DNA from: Jackrogersella multiformis
Lineage: Eukaryota; Ascomycota; Sordariomycetes; Xylariales; Hypoxylaceae
Direction of reading: 5' to 3'
NCBI GenBank assembly: GCA_902806575.1
Contig: CADCXD010000004.1
Coordinates: 372,001 to 436,000 of the forward strand
DNA length: 64,000 bases
Below the pieces are notes generated by a model. That model was not told where the DNA came from. It was given only the letters and a program-made list of their open reading frames with translations, and made no database searches. Position numbers and translations under genes: made by a program. Positions 23,638 to 36,700 of this stretch are shown in pieces (the stretch's first letter is position 1; the number at the start of each line of letters is the position of its first letter).

Positions 23638-25244
23638 TTAAGAGCGATTTTCCGTGTCGTTTTCCGGCGCGGAGCTAAGATTGGAGCTTTTGCTCTTTAG
23701 CGTCGCGGCGGTCTGTCCGGCCGCGAGATCCGGAGGCCCGTAGTGGCCGTGCAGTTCGCTGAGCTCGGGGAGAGGTCCTAGGGCCATTCCTATTGTCGGG
23801 TTGTCGCCGCGCGCTCCCCTCGAGCTGCCCGACGGGTCGCTGCCCCGTCTGACTTGGTGGATGGGGGTTTGCGTGATGCTGGTGGACCTTCGCCTTGCTG
23901 CTTCGCTGGAGTCCTTGGCATCTAGTTCCAATATGCTGTTGGCGCTGCTATCGAGCTCGCTCACATTGCTCCGCTGGCGCGTGTGGGTATGCGTCCCCTG
24001 GGAGTCAACGCTGACTCGTGGCGCCGAAACCCCGTTTTCGTGGTGCACGCTGTAGGAATCTAAACTCGACTGGCGGCCGTCGGACGCGCCGGAGGGCGGA
24101 AGTTGGGTGAAGTAGCCCCAAGAAGGAGGCGTCGTCGAAGCGTTGGAGCCGTAGAGGTTGGGCGTCTGAGAAGGGGACCGCTCGTTGAGGGTAGAGTCGT
24201 CGGACCGGGACCTGAGATGCGCATTCCGAGCTCTCATAATGGATTCTACATCCGTACCGTCCACCTCCGAGATCGAAGGTTGCCCAAATCCCGACTTCTG
24301 CGAACGTGGTTGGTCACTGGACGCCTCATTCTTGGGCTTGGAAGCGGCCTTAGCGGCCTTCTCGGTGCGCTTAAGTCGCCAGACGACAATCCCGGCGATT
24401 GCGAGCATGATAACGAGCAAAGCGACAGCGCCTCCTATTATGCCACCGAGCTGTGACTCGGTGAGGCCTCCGCCGCCGCCGCCTCCACTACTACTATTGC
24501 TGCTATCAGTCTCGATAGAAGGCAACTTAGAGACGGTGCTAAGAATTAATTTCGGCACAGCTGCGGCGGTAGCCGACATTCCCGACGAGTCGGGGCCCGG
24601 CGTGATGACAGTCGTACTGGTAACTATCGTCGTGATTGTGTTCCCCTTCGAGTTGGTAGTCGTCACTGTGTCGCTAACCTCAAAGGTTTCCGGAGAAGTC
24701 GAATAGCAGCTTGCGCTGCCGCATACCATCCCGTTTGGGCAACAACCATAGGGAGATGATGTGCAGCCAAACCACGATGTAGAACATAATTCTGATGTCA
24801 CCCCGACCGGCGGCAGACAGCCCACTCGGTTACAGATATAGCCTACCGGACAACAAGCCCCTGGAAGATAGTATTAATACCCAAAAGTAGAGGTTTCGAA
24901 AAGTTTCTGAGATTCGGTTTAAGCTCACCAGGGGCGGCGCTCAATGGGCAATCATAATAGTCCGCCTTTCCGCACGCCGATGTTGGCCCAGCTGTTGTGG
25001 CATAGCAAGATGACACCGCACAAGCGTAGCCCTCAGGGCAGCACCCGCCATTTACGGAGGCCGGACACAGATGATAGCCTGAATATTGACAGGAAGCTTC
25101 GCGCTTCGGATGGCGAAGGAGATCGTGATTCTTTTCCCACTGGTGGGTTTGATACCTGTTGTCGTGAGCAACCACCGTCGTGGGAGCCAGAATCGCCAGC
25201 ACCATGAACCCCACACATGTCGAACAACCCCGAAGCTCCCTCAT
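23638..25244 (-). CDS. Single-span membrane protein with three cysteine modules
   Basis: Two exons, 25244-24929 and 24860-23638, give 512 aa. Residues 1-26 look like a signal peptide. Three tandem modules follow, each ending in a similar core: GCCPEGYACAVSSC (67-80), ACCPVGYICNRVGC (107-120) and GCCPNGMVCGSASC (144-157). The 68 bp intron falls just before the second core. A Ser/Thr-rich stalk (about 158-232) and a Gly run lead to one membrane span at about 246-266 (GIIGGAVALLVIMLAIAGIV), closed by the stop-transfer WRLKR. The tail of about 240 residues is Ser-rich and probably cytosolic. The layout resembles fungal Wsc/Mid2-type surface sensors, but the cysteine modules are not a WSC domain I recognise. 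A role in wall sensing or adhesion is inference. Confidence 0.8.
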
Positions 25245-28200
25245 CGTGGTATTTTCTAGATTTGGTGTTATCGGGAGGGTCGGAAATTTGGGTGCTCTAG
25301 GTATTAAGTGCGAGACCAGTTGCCTAATAGGGAGCCTTGTCGTCCCTCACGCCGTAGCACCCCCCAAGAGGTTACATGCAAAACGCTTTGAATTTGTCGA
25401 ACGATGAGCCGCATATAGAACCGTCCCTCTAGGTCATAAATCGCCGGAAATCTCTAAAAGTCGTAAATATTGAATATTGTTGAAGCTGGACAGACTTGAA
25501 ATAAGAAAGCGAGGCTCTAGCTCTAGGTAATGTGTTGGCACTGCGCCACGCTCATGGAGAAAGATCCGATGGCTGTAAGCACTACCTGTTTAGACGATGC
25601 TAGTGGTTCTAGAAATAGCATTTCTCCAAGGCACGAAATCAAGATGCCCCCATCAGACTATAGTAAATCTCTAGTCATTCCAGTCATGGACTCGGAAAGG
25701 GGCGGGGCCAACAATGATTAGGTAGATGGACACGATTCGACCTGCGGACGACAAGGGTTGAGAAGTATAGATATCTCAAGATGGGATTCTGAGGAGAAGA
25801 TCAAGACATATGAAGCCTTCTAGACCACTGGGCTGCAGTATAGAGTAAAGACTGCAAATAGCGGGAAGGGGGACGGCTAGGGGTCTTCCAACTGCAGAAA
25901 ATGCAGAAACCCCAGCAGCTGCAGATGACGAACTCGAATGGATGTCTTGCCAGAGCGCACCATTCAGCATTCAGCTTGACGAGTGTGTCTCGCACGTGTA
26001 ACCTCAGCTCGCTGATATGCATGGTTAGCCCCCAAATAAGAGGATATCCCGGCTGCGAGAGAAGTTGAAGGTTAGCTTCGACGGCCCGTGATTGGATCCG
26101 ATATACAACCCGAAAAAGAAGGGTGTCCGCTCTTTCAAGATAGTACGACATTTTCTAGGTACTTACATACCTAGACAGGTAGTAAAATAGTAGATGTTGT
26201 GCGTTGCAGGCGTCTTCTACTCGGCGTTGAATGGCTATTTCAGCTGGACATAATAGTGAGTGGTACGATAAGGAGCTCTCACCGACTCGATTTACATATT
26301 GATTCACAACATATTGACTTACATATTGGCTTACATACCTAAGTATTGACTTCCGAGAATGGCATATACCAATCTATCGAGACCTATCATGTTCGCATCG
26401 GCAGCGAACACTTGGTCTTAGATGTGGTCTTAAATGTGATCTTAGGCTCGCAGGTAGTTGACCCTACCTTAGGTACCCAGGTAGGTATCTTAAGGCTGAC
26501 TCTTAACAGGGGCGAAGAAGAAGACGTCAGGGGCATACCAACTATAAGTACGAACTGACCAGTATTATTTTAGGTTGCTTAAATACCTACCTAAGGTAGG
26601 TATAGATTGGTTGGTGATAGTTGATGGATACCTAGGTAGTTGTTGGATTGATGATGGACTGGAGACTTGCAGTGTTTTAAGGCTATCCCAAAGATACCTA
26701 GTTCATAGAATTATTCCAAGAATTATTTCATAAAATAACGCCATTTTTATGCGCACCTACTATTGATACGCAGCTGCTTCCACATTTACAGTCGCACAAT
26801 GGCCTAAGAATGGTGGAATAATTCGCGGAATAACCATAGACTAACCAGGGTACAAGGTCGTATCAAGTTTATTCGAAGGTTTCAATCTTCTTTTGTCAGG
26901 ACTGAGGGGGCTAAGGTAGGTACCTAACTTAACTTCTATATTTACATATAATCATCATGGATGACTAAAAAGATCAGCACGATAATATCCAATATATTAG
27001 ACAACGTTCCATTCACCGCGGAGAGTGCATACTGAATTCATATCGACCCGGACTTGTTAGAGACCTAAAGGAGACCACCAACATCACAAACATCAAAGTA
27101 TACGAGGCTTTGTCAGAGGGTTTATTAGAAGGTCAACTACACTAGGTGCCAACTCGTGATTGCGGACCTTAGGTATCGTATCCTAGGCAGGCAGCCATAT
27201 CATCATCATCCACTACCCGGCGTGCCCAGCTACCAAAGCGGGCAGGTATCAGGTATCAGGTATCAGGTATCAACACACCATCTTCTCGACCTATATAGGT
27301 ACTGTATGTGCATTCCTACCTAGGTACATACTATCCCGGCGTCCGCATATGCCAAACATCAGGCGAACTACGACGGTAGGCATTACGGACGACGTGAGGC
27401 ATTTGATTATAGCCAGACATTTGGTCGTCCTTCTTCAACAGCTCGCTATGTCCAGACTATTTTTATTTTTATTTACAGGTAATGAGGTATAAACTCGGCC
27501 TGGCGAGGGCGTTTATTTCATTATGGATAATAATGAGGCTTAATTGTCATGTCCGTTGATTTTAGGCATCATCTTCTTTTTTATTTCTATCTTCCCGTTC
27601 TCATTTCTATTGTTGTTCCCGCTTGGATGTTTATGTAACTAACAAGCTCTTTTGAATTCATCTCCAACTTCCAAATCCCAACTAGAATCAAGCGAAGGAT
27701 TATATATTTTTCAATATGTTACCTACCTAACCTAACAGTAACCGCCGATGCCCCGTGATGATGGATCCTTACCCTGGCTACCGTTGCAACCCCGCAAGTG
27801 GATGAAGATGATCGTCAAATTTCTCCACACCTGCTTCGAGAGGAGTTCGTGGTTGGAACCTCTAGGATCTTACCATCTTACCACGGTACTGCGCTAATCC
27901 TGGGGCTGCTTAGGTTCTTAAGGGAGTTCTTAGAGGCTTCCTCTAGTAGTTCTAGTAGTTCTAGACTTCATCTCCGAAATTCAGACGCAGGACAGGAATA
28001 CATCTTTGTCAGGTGTATGCAATTCGGTCCCATTCGGAAGCTGTCTCCGGTCACCGTCCTTCTCGACTAGGGTTAGTGGTGACCTGGGTTATGATCATGA
28101 CATGCAAGTCGTCTCCACAACGTCACGATGGTGACCGAAAGCTGAGACTGCCTAGGTCCATTGTTTGTTACATTATACGCTGTTCTTTCGTCCCTGTTGC

Positions 28201-28473
28201 TTTCTTCCCCCTCTTCGTATTGCCAGGAGTCTGATCAATCTCATAATCTGCTCTATCCCTTCCTTGAAGAGTTACTTCCGCTCGTATCGCTTTGCGTCTT
28301 GGATAATATACTTGTTTGAATAAGATAGCATAACGGCGCCTCGGCCGTCTCGGCCTGAGCAGCATCGTCTAAGTTGAGGGGTATCGAGTATACGTGGGAT
28401 GAACCCTAACGGCCAACACATTCGTTACGAAATCGTGAAGAGATGACAGAGTTGCTCATTTCTGCCTGGCAAG
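25245..28473. other. Long gene-poor intergenic region
   Basis: A 3.2 kb divergent spacer. It includes CCTAGGTA elements (near 26460, 26629, 27318) and a heptamer repeat at 27244-27272. Small frames at 25801-26151 (minus) and 27798-28070 (plus) have no recognisable features and are not called. Confidence 0.55.
27244..27272. repeat. Tandem heptamer AGGTATC
   Basis: Four head-to-tail copies of AGGTATC in the spacer upstream of the zinc-cluster regulator. Confidence 0.85.
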
Positions 28474-30638
28474 ATGTTGCTATACACCAAGGTCGCGCCT
28501 CCTAAGGTGCCAAAGAGACGCTCCCGAGCAGGTCAGTCCGGATTGCACATTTTAGTCCCGAACACTAGCTTCTCTCGCTTCGTCTTAGGCCTGTAGCTAA
28601 TTTGTAACTTCGGGTTGATGCAGGCTGTATGCTCTGGTATGTCAAGTCTATATCTTAGCTCACCGTTTGTCTATTGATGAACAGGCTGATTCCCTAACAC
28701 AATTGTAGTAAAGAAAAGGTACGAGACATATTTTGAATTGACTGGTATCTTAGCACCGTGGTATGAAGAGTCCATCCTGACTTATTATTGGCGACAAATA
28801 GAAAAAGAAATGTGACGAAAATCGGCCGAAATGTGCGCGATGCGCCGAAAAAGATCTTGAGTGCTCGTATGAAGCAGTGAAGCCACGTCAACGGAGAAAG
28901 AAAGAACCTTCGCAGTCTGGATTCGCACAGAATCATGGGGGAGCGCGCGTGGCTATATTAGATCAATATAAATGGCAGGACGCCGACGATGTTTCCGAGC
29001 CTGATTGTTTCAGTCCTACCGATACCAGATTCGACGATATATCGCTGATGAACTTCTCGGCTGCGAGTGAGACCGCGCTCTCCCCCGTCGACACCAGCAC
29101 TGCCGCTTACGAGTACGGCATCATGGATGATGGAAATCAAATAAGAGATGCGGTGCGGAAGAACTCGAGCATCGGTGTGATTTCCCAAGCGCGATCTCTC
29201 CAGCCGGATCTCGCCATGATTGCGCCGTGTCCCGTCGCCTCCCCTACGCTCGAGTTCGTTTTACCGACGTTCTCCGAATTCTCTAATCGCCCCAATCGGC
29301 GCGCTCTGGTCGATCATTTCTGCAATGTACTATCACACTTAATTGTATTTCGAGAGGAATCCGGCAATCCATTCCAGCAATTGGTGTTGCCGCTCTCCCA
29401 TAAAAGCTCGCCTGTCATGAATGCTATATACGCATTAGCCAGCGCCCATTTGGAATACCGCGGCGTCCAAACCCCCGAGAGGTCGCTGCACTTCCACAAT
29501 CTAGCTATCCAAGGCTTGGCCAGGTTAATCGAGCAGGAAGAGAAAGTTGATAAGAACGAGCTTCTCGCCGCCATCATGCTCCTAGTGTATTACGAAGTTG
29601 TGAGTCTTAGCCATGGCGGAATTTGCGTAGCTTCTTAACTTACCAAACTCGTAGCTTGTTCAGCGCGGACGGTCGAGTATAGTAGGTGGACACCTTAAGG
29701 GCGCTCTGACTATCATGTCAACGTCTCAGGGAGAGTCTACCCCGGCTAGTCTCTTTTTAGAACGCGTACGTTATAGCTATATGGACCCCCCGAGCCACGT
29801 AATGTTGCTGATATAATATATAATGAAGGCGTTCCGGTTCTACGATGTCATCACGGCGTTGTCCTTAGGATCAGCTCCTCTTTCGACGGCACCAGCTACC
29901 GGCTATTTTGTCCCATTCCCTCCCCTAGATGCCCCTGCAGCATCTCCTCTCTGCAACGTAGACACCCTACTTGGGATGGCTACTACCTTGTGGCCTATTA
30001 TGCACCGCCTATCTAACCTCCTCTCACTGAAGAATGACATTGAAAAAGCATCTCGAGAAAAGTTGTCCTCGAAAAGCGCCGTGCTTAGAATGGAGTTCGA
30101 AACTACTTCTCAAGCTATCGAAACTGCCCTCACGCAGTGGGAACCATATCTCCCGCCGAATATCGTGGCCCGGGACGAGAGGTTAGGAGGCACCAATAGA
30201 GAAGAGATTCCGGAGCGGGAGCGACTTCAATCGATCCTCCACAATGCTTTGGCATATCGTCATAGTGCATTTGTCTATCTATACCGCACTATATATGGAT
30301 ACTCGGCTTACCGCGACGTAGTACAGAAGCATACTCATACTGCGCTTGTCCATTGCGTTGAGACGGTCACTCACGGAGGACCCATGGGGGCGCTATTATG
30401 GCCTCTATTTGTAGCCGCATGCGAGGCGGTCAGCGAGGAAGACAGAACATTATCTCGGAGAGCATTTACCGGAATCGAAAAGCGTCAAGGCATGACCAAC
30501 ATCGGACAAGCCTGGAAGGTCACCCAAGAGGTTTGGAAAAGGCTGGATGCCTTGCACGATGATTCCTCCGAGGCTCAACAAACTGATCTCTGGAGGAAGG
30601 TGAGCGCCGACATGGGTGTTAATATCGTCTTCGGTTGA
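28474..30638 (+). CDS. Zn2Cys6 transcription factor with Fungal_trans_2 domain; two micro-exons
   Basis: I read six exons: 28474-28531, 28624-28636 (13 nt), 28709-28718 (10 nt), 28802-29599, 29655-29765 and 29829-30638, giving 599 aa. Splicing builds a perfect zinc cluster at residues 21-48: CMLC, six residues, Cys31, six residues, Cys38, ARC41, six residues, Cys48. A basic RQRRKKE follows. The downstream part matches the Fungal_trans_2 family, with RALVDHFCNVLSHLIVFR, a YYEVLVQRGRSSIVGGHLK segment and an LSTAPATGYFVPFPPLDA segment. These proteins are nuclear regulators binding CGG-type sites, often controlling nearby metabolic genes. No target can be named. Without the two micro-exons the first two cysteines are lost. 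The start at 28474 gives the basic PKRRSRAG that usually precedes the cluster. Confidence 0.87.
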
Positions 30639-31451
30639 CACCCCAAGCTACTTCCGGGTTAGATCACGGCAACGCTGCAAGGGACAAGTATTATTGGCAC
30701 GGCCGAGGACTAGTGGACGGGTTCTTTGCCGCCTCGTAAGTGGCGAACCGTTAATTCATGCCATCACACCGATAGATAAGCACGCGAAGAGGGATTTCCG
30801 TCTCAGTCGTAGCCGCTGCCAGCTGGATGCTGAGATATAATTGATACCGTACCCTAGGTACATAGGTAGTCGTGGCCTCACAGGCATTGGAATTTGGTTG
30901 GATGCAAGTAATCCCACGGTTCGTGTAACCAGCAGCGAATCGGGTGTGGGAGAGATGATACTCTAACACCCCAACACTCTCAGGATGATGTGGATGTATC
31001 CTATAGCATTGGCTTTGAAAAAGACGTCGCTGCAGGGAGTGCTTTGCTGTAGGGGTTAAGCAACACCTACGAATTTTTAGGCTATTCTCTATACGGGCAT
31101 ACCTATTTGAGAAAGCTTACCCGAACATTCAAATCCGTATGCCGTTGCCCTTTGCGATACATAGTACTGTGCCGGGCAGTTGGGTTCTTTATACTTATGG
31201 GAATGGGGAGGGAGAGGGACGACACGATATTCCTATCTCATCTCGACCCCTATTCGAATACTGGTTCCTTAGACGGTTGTGCACTTCTCGCAAGCTCTTG
31301 GGATTTGTGTGGTCCAATGCGTATGCGAGGGCTTTATGGCACCATCATACCAAGCAGCTGGCCAAGTCCTCGACCCCATGTCAATTCCTGACAATGGCTA
31401 AGTTGTACTACGCGAGTGGAAAATTCCGAGTCGCGCACACATAATTACCAT

Positions 31452-31525
31452 ACATAGGTACCTAGTAGCTACCTACCTAAGGTAGGTAAGGTAGCTTGGG
31501 TAGCCAAGGGTACCTAGGTAGCCAA
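31452..31525. repeat. CCTA/TAGG inverted-repeat block
   Basis: Contains GCTACCTACCTAAGGTAGGT and a separate TACCTAGGTA about 20 bp further on. It could fold into a hairpin. Confidence 0.7.
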
Positions 31526-33701
31526 GCGCAGCATCCTTCAGGCGTCTACCGATCTGCCGTGTGATGAATTGGGGAGGCTTATGCGTCGAATCAATAGAGG
31601 GGAAGGGGGAAGGTCAACGAGCTAGCCAGCCAGCACGGCCGGTGGTAGATAAAAACCACTGCTACATAGCATGTATAGCCAGACGCAGAGGCATGCGCTA
31701 CATGACTTCTCAGATGGCAGAAACGGAATGATATCCGGGTACCTTCGATGTCACCCAACCAAGTTGACCGTAGGAAGGCTATCGGAGTACGAGACGGCGA
31801 CGTGTATGTACGTTAGAATAAAACTGTACTGTATTGGGTGTGACGGGCCAGGATCTGAACATATTTCGGCCTTATCTATATATAAAATAGATTCGAATTT
31901 TGCCTCACTGCCGTTGGTGAGAGTAGTTGGCATAGTAATACATATAATACATATAATACATATGCCTACATCGTATATTTACCTACTACCTAACCTACCT
32001 AGGTACATCATATACTAGTGTATGCTGGGGAATGATGGGGATGCTGGGGAACTGCTGCTGGGGGAGGGGAGACTAGAATTGAATAGCGGCTTTTTCCTTT
32101 TTTCCCTTCTGCCCCCTGTGCTGATAAAATCATGATTCGACATGATTGATCACTTAAAAGTCTCCTTAGTCTGGGGAAGCCCACTGTAAATACATTCCTA
32201 GATCAAGTACGGAATAGCCTGCTGCCCTGTAGCTCATAAATTTGTGCGGTGGGTGAGTGAGATTAATCCATGGTCTCCATAACTAATACAACAGGGGAAG
32301 ACCGTGCTATGCCGTCGAGGGGATTTCCCCCTTTTCCCTTTTTCTCAAGGTTCCCAAGCAGCCAAGGTCTAGGTATTTCTTCTTTTCCTTCCACGGACCA
32401 CGTTGTATTATCTGTCAAACCCCGCGGTCCCGCAATCTCGAAGTCGATCATCACCACCATCTTGTTGTCACGCTTCGTTCCCATCCTGTCATCCTAATTA
32501 ATTACCTAGTGTAGTCTACTGTCTCGACTTCTCGACCGTCCCCCCCGATTCTAAGTAACCTTGGATATTTTCCGCGTTTCCGCAGCATTGGTTCTACCCT
32601 AAAGGTCTCGGCATTCTTATTAGCAGCGACCACCAAATTCCATAGACCTTCAAGCTCCTGGAACTTGCCGTATTATTACAAAGTACCTAGGCATTAAACC
32701 AAGTAGTAATACGTTAGCTTCTCAGATACCTACCTACCTAGGTAGCCAACTGTCATTCTTTATTTTATATCCTGACCTCTCCTAAAAAGCACGCAGCACC
32801 CGTGACTTTGATTTTCTTTTCCCTCTCCCCGGTGGTCCCGGCTTCGCACACCCGTCTCGCACCTAGCTGTCGTACATCATCACACCGACCACCGACTTGA
32901 CTTAACTTGGTTTTGCTCGGTAGACAATGACTTCATCAAGAAGCTTGTTGCCGTGAAGTCTATGGGAGAAATGAATCTCGAGTCTCTACCCAGGTAATCT
33001 CGAGTTGATATTCAGAGGATTCCTTCTTCCTGATTCCTTCAGACCACCTCATCTCACCCCCCGTCCTTCTCCACAACATAGACCGCGAACCTTGGAAGTG
33101 ATACCTAGTATCATAGATCTCCAGCCTCGGCCTTCCAAAGCTCTCGCCTATTACGCAAGCGCACACACGTTAATCCTTGTTGCATTCGACTTGGGCTGCT
33201 GGGGCGCAAAGAGGCGCAACCACCACTGCACCTGTCTACCTAGGATTACCACCACTGACTAAGAAAGCTCATCAGCGATTACATAACCTTTGTTCGCCTT
33301 CTCTCGTCAACTGGCCCGTCGTCAATCTCGTGATCTTCTCGTACGACCTAGCCTGCATCAAAGGGGGTTTATATACGTTTTCTACGCTTTTCACGTTTTC
33401 CCACACTGGTTCCTAGCGAACGCCTCATTTGCGATTTGTCTACTGTGTATGGTACCGCCTAAAAGCATTGGTCCATTGGAGCCGAAACCCCACCGTTGCC
33501 TTGTTATGTGTGTGCGTGTGTGTGAGACAGTCCACCAAAAAAATTAAAGAGCAGCTCGACTCGATGGATCTACACAGTCTTGATTGAGCATTGGATGTCC
33601 GCGATAATAAAGCTCCCTTACTTTCTAGCACGACGTTACGGCCAACGTCTATCATAACGTTGACGGGATATTACTATTTTTAATACTGTCATTTTCTGTC
33701 A

Positions 33702-33732
33702 TCGTTGTCGTTGTCGTTGTCGTCGTCGTCAT
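33702..33732. repeat. GTCGTT/GTC simple repeat in presumed 5' leader
   Basis: GTCGTT hexamers passing into GTC triplets, ending about 30 bp upstream of the ATG at 33762. Confidence 0.8.
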
Positions 33733-33761
33733 CATCGCCACCATCGTCGCGCCGACACAAT

Positions 33762-36700
33762 ATGGTAACCCTCATCAACAGTAGCGGTCCTGATCCGCTA
33801 CCGACACCTAAACAGATTCGATTCGTCAATAACCAAGGCCAACCACCCACCAAGAGGAGAAGGATAAACGCTGCGTAAGTATCGTTACATTCTTTTGTCC
33901 GGTGGAGAGGACCTGAGGGAGGGAGACTGAACCACGATCACATCCGGGGTAATTGACGACTCTTTTCCTATGTTTTTTATTATTAGTAAATTTCCTTCTG
34001 TCGTGTCGCAATCCTCACAGGAATCCCACAGACCTTACTAGTTCAGTCCCGACATCAGGGGTAACGCCATCGCGAACGTCTCAGCTGACAGCGGCTTCTT
34101 TCTTCATGTCAGATGCCTCACTTGCCGTAGGCGAAAGACGAGATGCGCCGGCGAACACCCTACGTGTTCTACCTGCACCAAGAACGGACACGTATGTTTA
34201 GGATACTCGGACGGCCTCGAGAAGATCAATAAGAAGGAATCCGGCCGGGGGCTAGACGGTTCTAACTTCGACCCCGACGAAGACGATTACGCGGACGAGG
34301 AGCCGGAAGTCGATCGCAAGCAATGGAAGAGCGGCAAAAATGGAATCAAACAATTTGACATGTCCGACGACTCCCCAAAGTCCTCAAAGTCCTCCCGCCG
34401 CATGTCGGAGCCGGCCCAGGACCATACGAAGCCCGATATACAGCTGAAGTCGGAGAACATAGACTGGGAAGAACCCACCTCGCAACCGACACCGCGTCCT
34501 GAGCCCCTTCGCCGACCGATAAACCCGCGGAACCCTTCCTTCTCAACCGAAGGCGGCCATAGCGAGACTGGCCATTCCCCGGTACAATACCATACCGAGG
34601 GCCATCGGGTCCCGTACTTTCGCTACTTCGGTCCTACCGCTATAGTGCCCGGCTTCAAGCAGATGGTCGTCAAGGTCCGGGATAGAAGGCGAAGCTCCAT
34701 ATCAGCCACTTCGCCTAGCGGCGCGAGCTCCGTATTCTCCAGCCTGGTGAGCTCTATGCCGCAGGACCTCGAGCTCGGCCACTTAGACGACATGCCCGTA
34801 TACGACCCGACCGATACGAACGACGTACACCCATTGATCCTCCATCTCGTCGATACGTTCTTCGTACACCTGGGGAGCAACTATCCTTTCTTACGCCGCG
34901 ATAAATTCCCTAGGTTGGTCCAGGAGAAGCGAATAGAACCGATATTGGTAGACGCCGTCTGTGCCTTGGCAGCTCGGTTCTCCGACAATCCCCTATTCCG
35001 GAGGTGGAACGACGGCAAGCTGGCCAAGTCCGAGTACGGCTATATATATTCCCAGCGAGCTAAGTCCGCAACCGTCGATACCTTTCCGTGTCCGTCGGTA
35101 GCTGCTGTCCAGGCCTGTCTGCTGATGGCGTACGACGGCTTCGGCGCCGACCAGGACAGCGCCTTGTGGATGTACCTAGGGATAGCAATCCGTATGGCGG
35201 TAGACTTAGGTCTGTCCAAAGAAGACGGGGTACGGTACCAGGGCGAAAGAGATCCTTGGTATACACGCGATTATAACAGAAAGGCAACTGATGACTTTGC
35301 GCAGCAGAATCCGGTGGGCGCAGATGGGAATGCCCTCACCCCGGAGGAGCAGAAGGAAGTCGAACAGGAGCGGATCGATACCTTCTTCTCCGTCTTCTTC
35401 CTAGACCGCGCCATCTCGTCCGGTACCGGCCGACCAGTTACTCTCAAAGACGACGACTTTGAGCTGGAACTTCCAAAATCCTCTATCGACCCCATATCGG
35501 GCTGGCCTGACCCGTTGGCATCGCTGCTGCAGATTATTCACCTCTACGGTCGAGTTTCAGACGTGCTCAACAACATCACCCACGCTCAAGACCTCACGCA
35601 CGACAAGATGCACAAGCTCGCCCAGATGGAGACCGAGCTCACCAGGCTTCATCAGAGGACAGACCCGCGCCTCCGGTTCGATGCTAACAACTTTCAAGCC
35701 CATGTTAAGAACGGTCAAGGCACGACCTTTATATTATTACATTTCTGGTTCCACGCATTGATCATCGTCCTACACCAGCCAACACTGTTGACGAGAGAGG
35801 GCACGATCAACAGATCACACCAGTTGAAACCGCATAGCCGAGAGCTTTCTATGTCTAGTGCGAAGACGATTGCCGATATTCTCGCCTTCGCCGAATTGCT
35901 CGACCCTAAATGCTTCATCGGCAACCCGTTCACCTCCCAGCCGATATATATAGCGGCGTGCGCGTTCATAAAGGAATCTAAATCCAGCATGTCGCAGCCG
36001 CCTTCGAGGGATACAACGCCCGCCCCTGGTTCTAAGAGCCAACCGAATAGGGGCTCGGCTGTGATCGATTCGGGCCCGGCCTCCAGGCACCTACTACTCG
36101 CCTCCGCCGCAAACCAGAACTACCAAGCTTGCTATAAAGCTCTAAAGCAGATGCATACATATTGGGGGGGCGTCCGATATATACTCACCGCTCTAGATCA
36201 GAAGCTCGACGGCCAGTGGGACTGCGAGACTTACACTATCGAAGAATACGAAAGCGCTAGACGTTACCGCAGGAGCAGCGCCATCAGCAGGTTCGCGAAG
36301 CAGTTCGAATTTCCCTCGTCGCCGATCCCCGACAACGGGCCTCCCCTGGCGTGGTCGCTGACGGGGACGACGAACTCGCCAAACTCGAGCTTGACGCTGC
36401 TCTTCCAGAACCCGGTCAATCACAGCGGCGCCATGCCCACCCAAGTAATCCAATCGACCGCTCCCACCTCTGCGCCGCCAACGTCCGCGCCTACGCCACC
36501 CGGAAACATGATTTACGACCCAATACGCCAAAGCCTTCCGGAGTCCACCGCGTCCATCTACCATCCCGCCTACCCCCAGCCGAACACCTCGGCCATGCGA
36601 CACTCGATAAACCGCTCCCGCCGGGTCTCGGGCGGCAACCCGGCGGGCCAAGGCAAGTCGTCGTATCTACGGTACGAGAGCATGTCGGCGCAGGACGACC

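Larger units (their letters stand above)
30639..33761. other. Long intergenic region and presumed leader of the next gene
   Basis: A 3.1 kb stretch without a supportable gene. It has a dense CCTA/TAGG inverted-repeat block (31452-31525) and other CCTAGGTA copies (30853, 31996, 32737). From about 32800 it becomes pyrimidine-rich with several small overlapping frames, which fits a long promoter and 5' leader for the regulator at 33762. A GTCGTT/GTC repeat at 33702-33732 lies about 30 bp before that start. Confidence 0.5.

Noticed and set aside
25801..26151. 116-codon minus-strand frame with Cys-rich hydrophobic text
   Set aside because: No partner exons, no consistent signal peptide and no recognisable family; chance is more likely.
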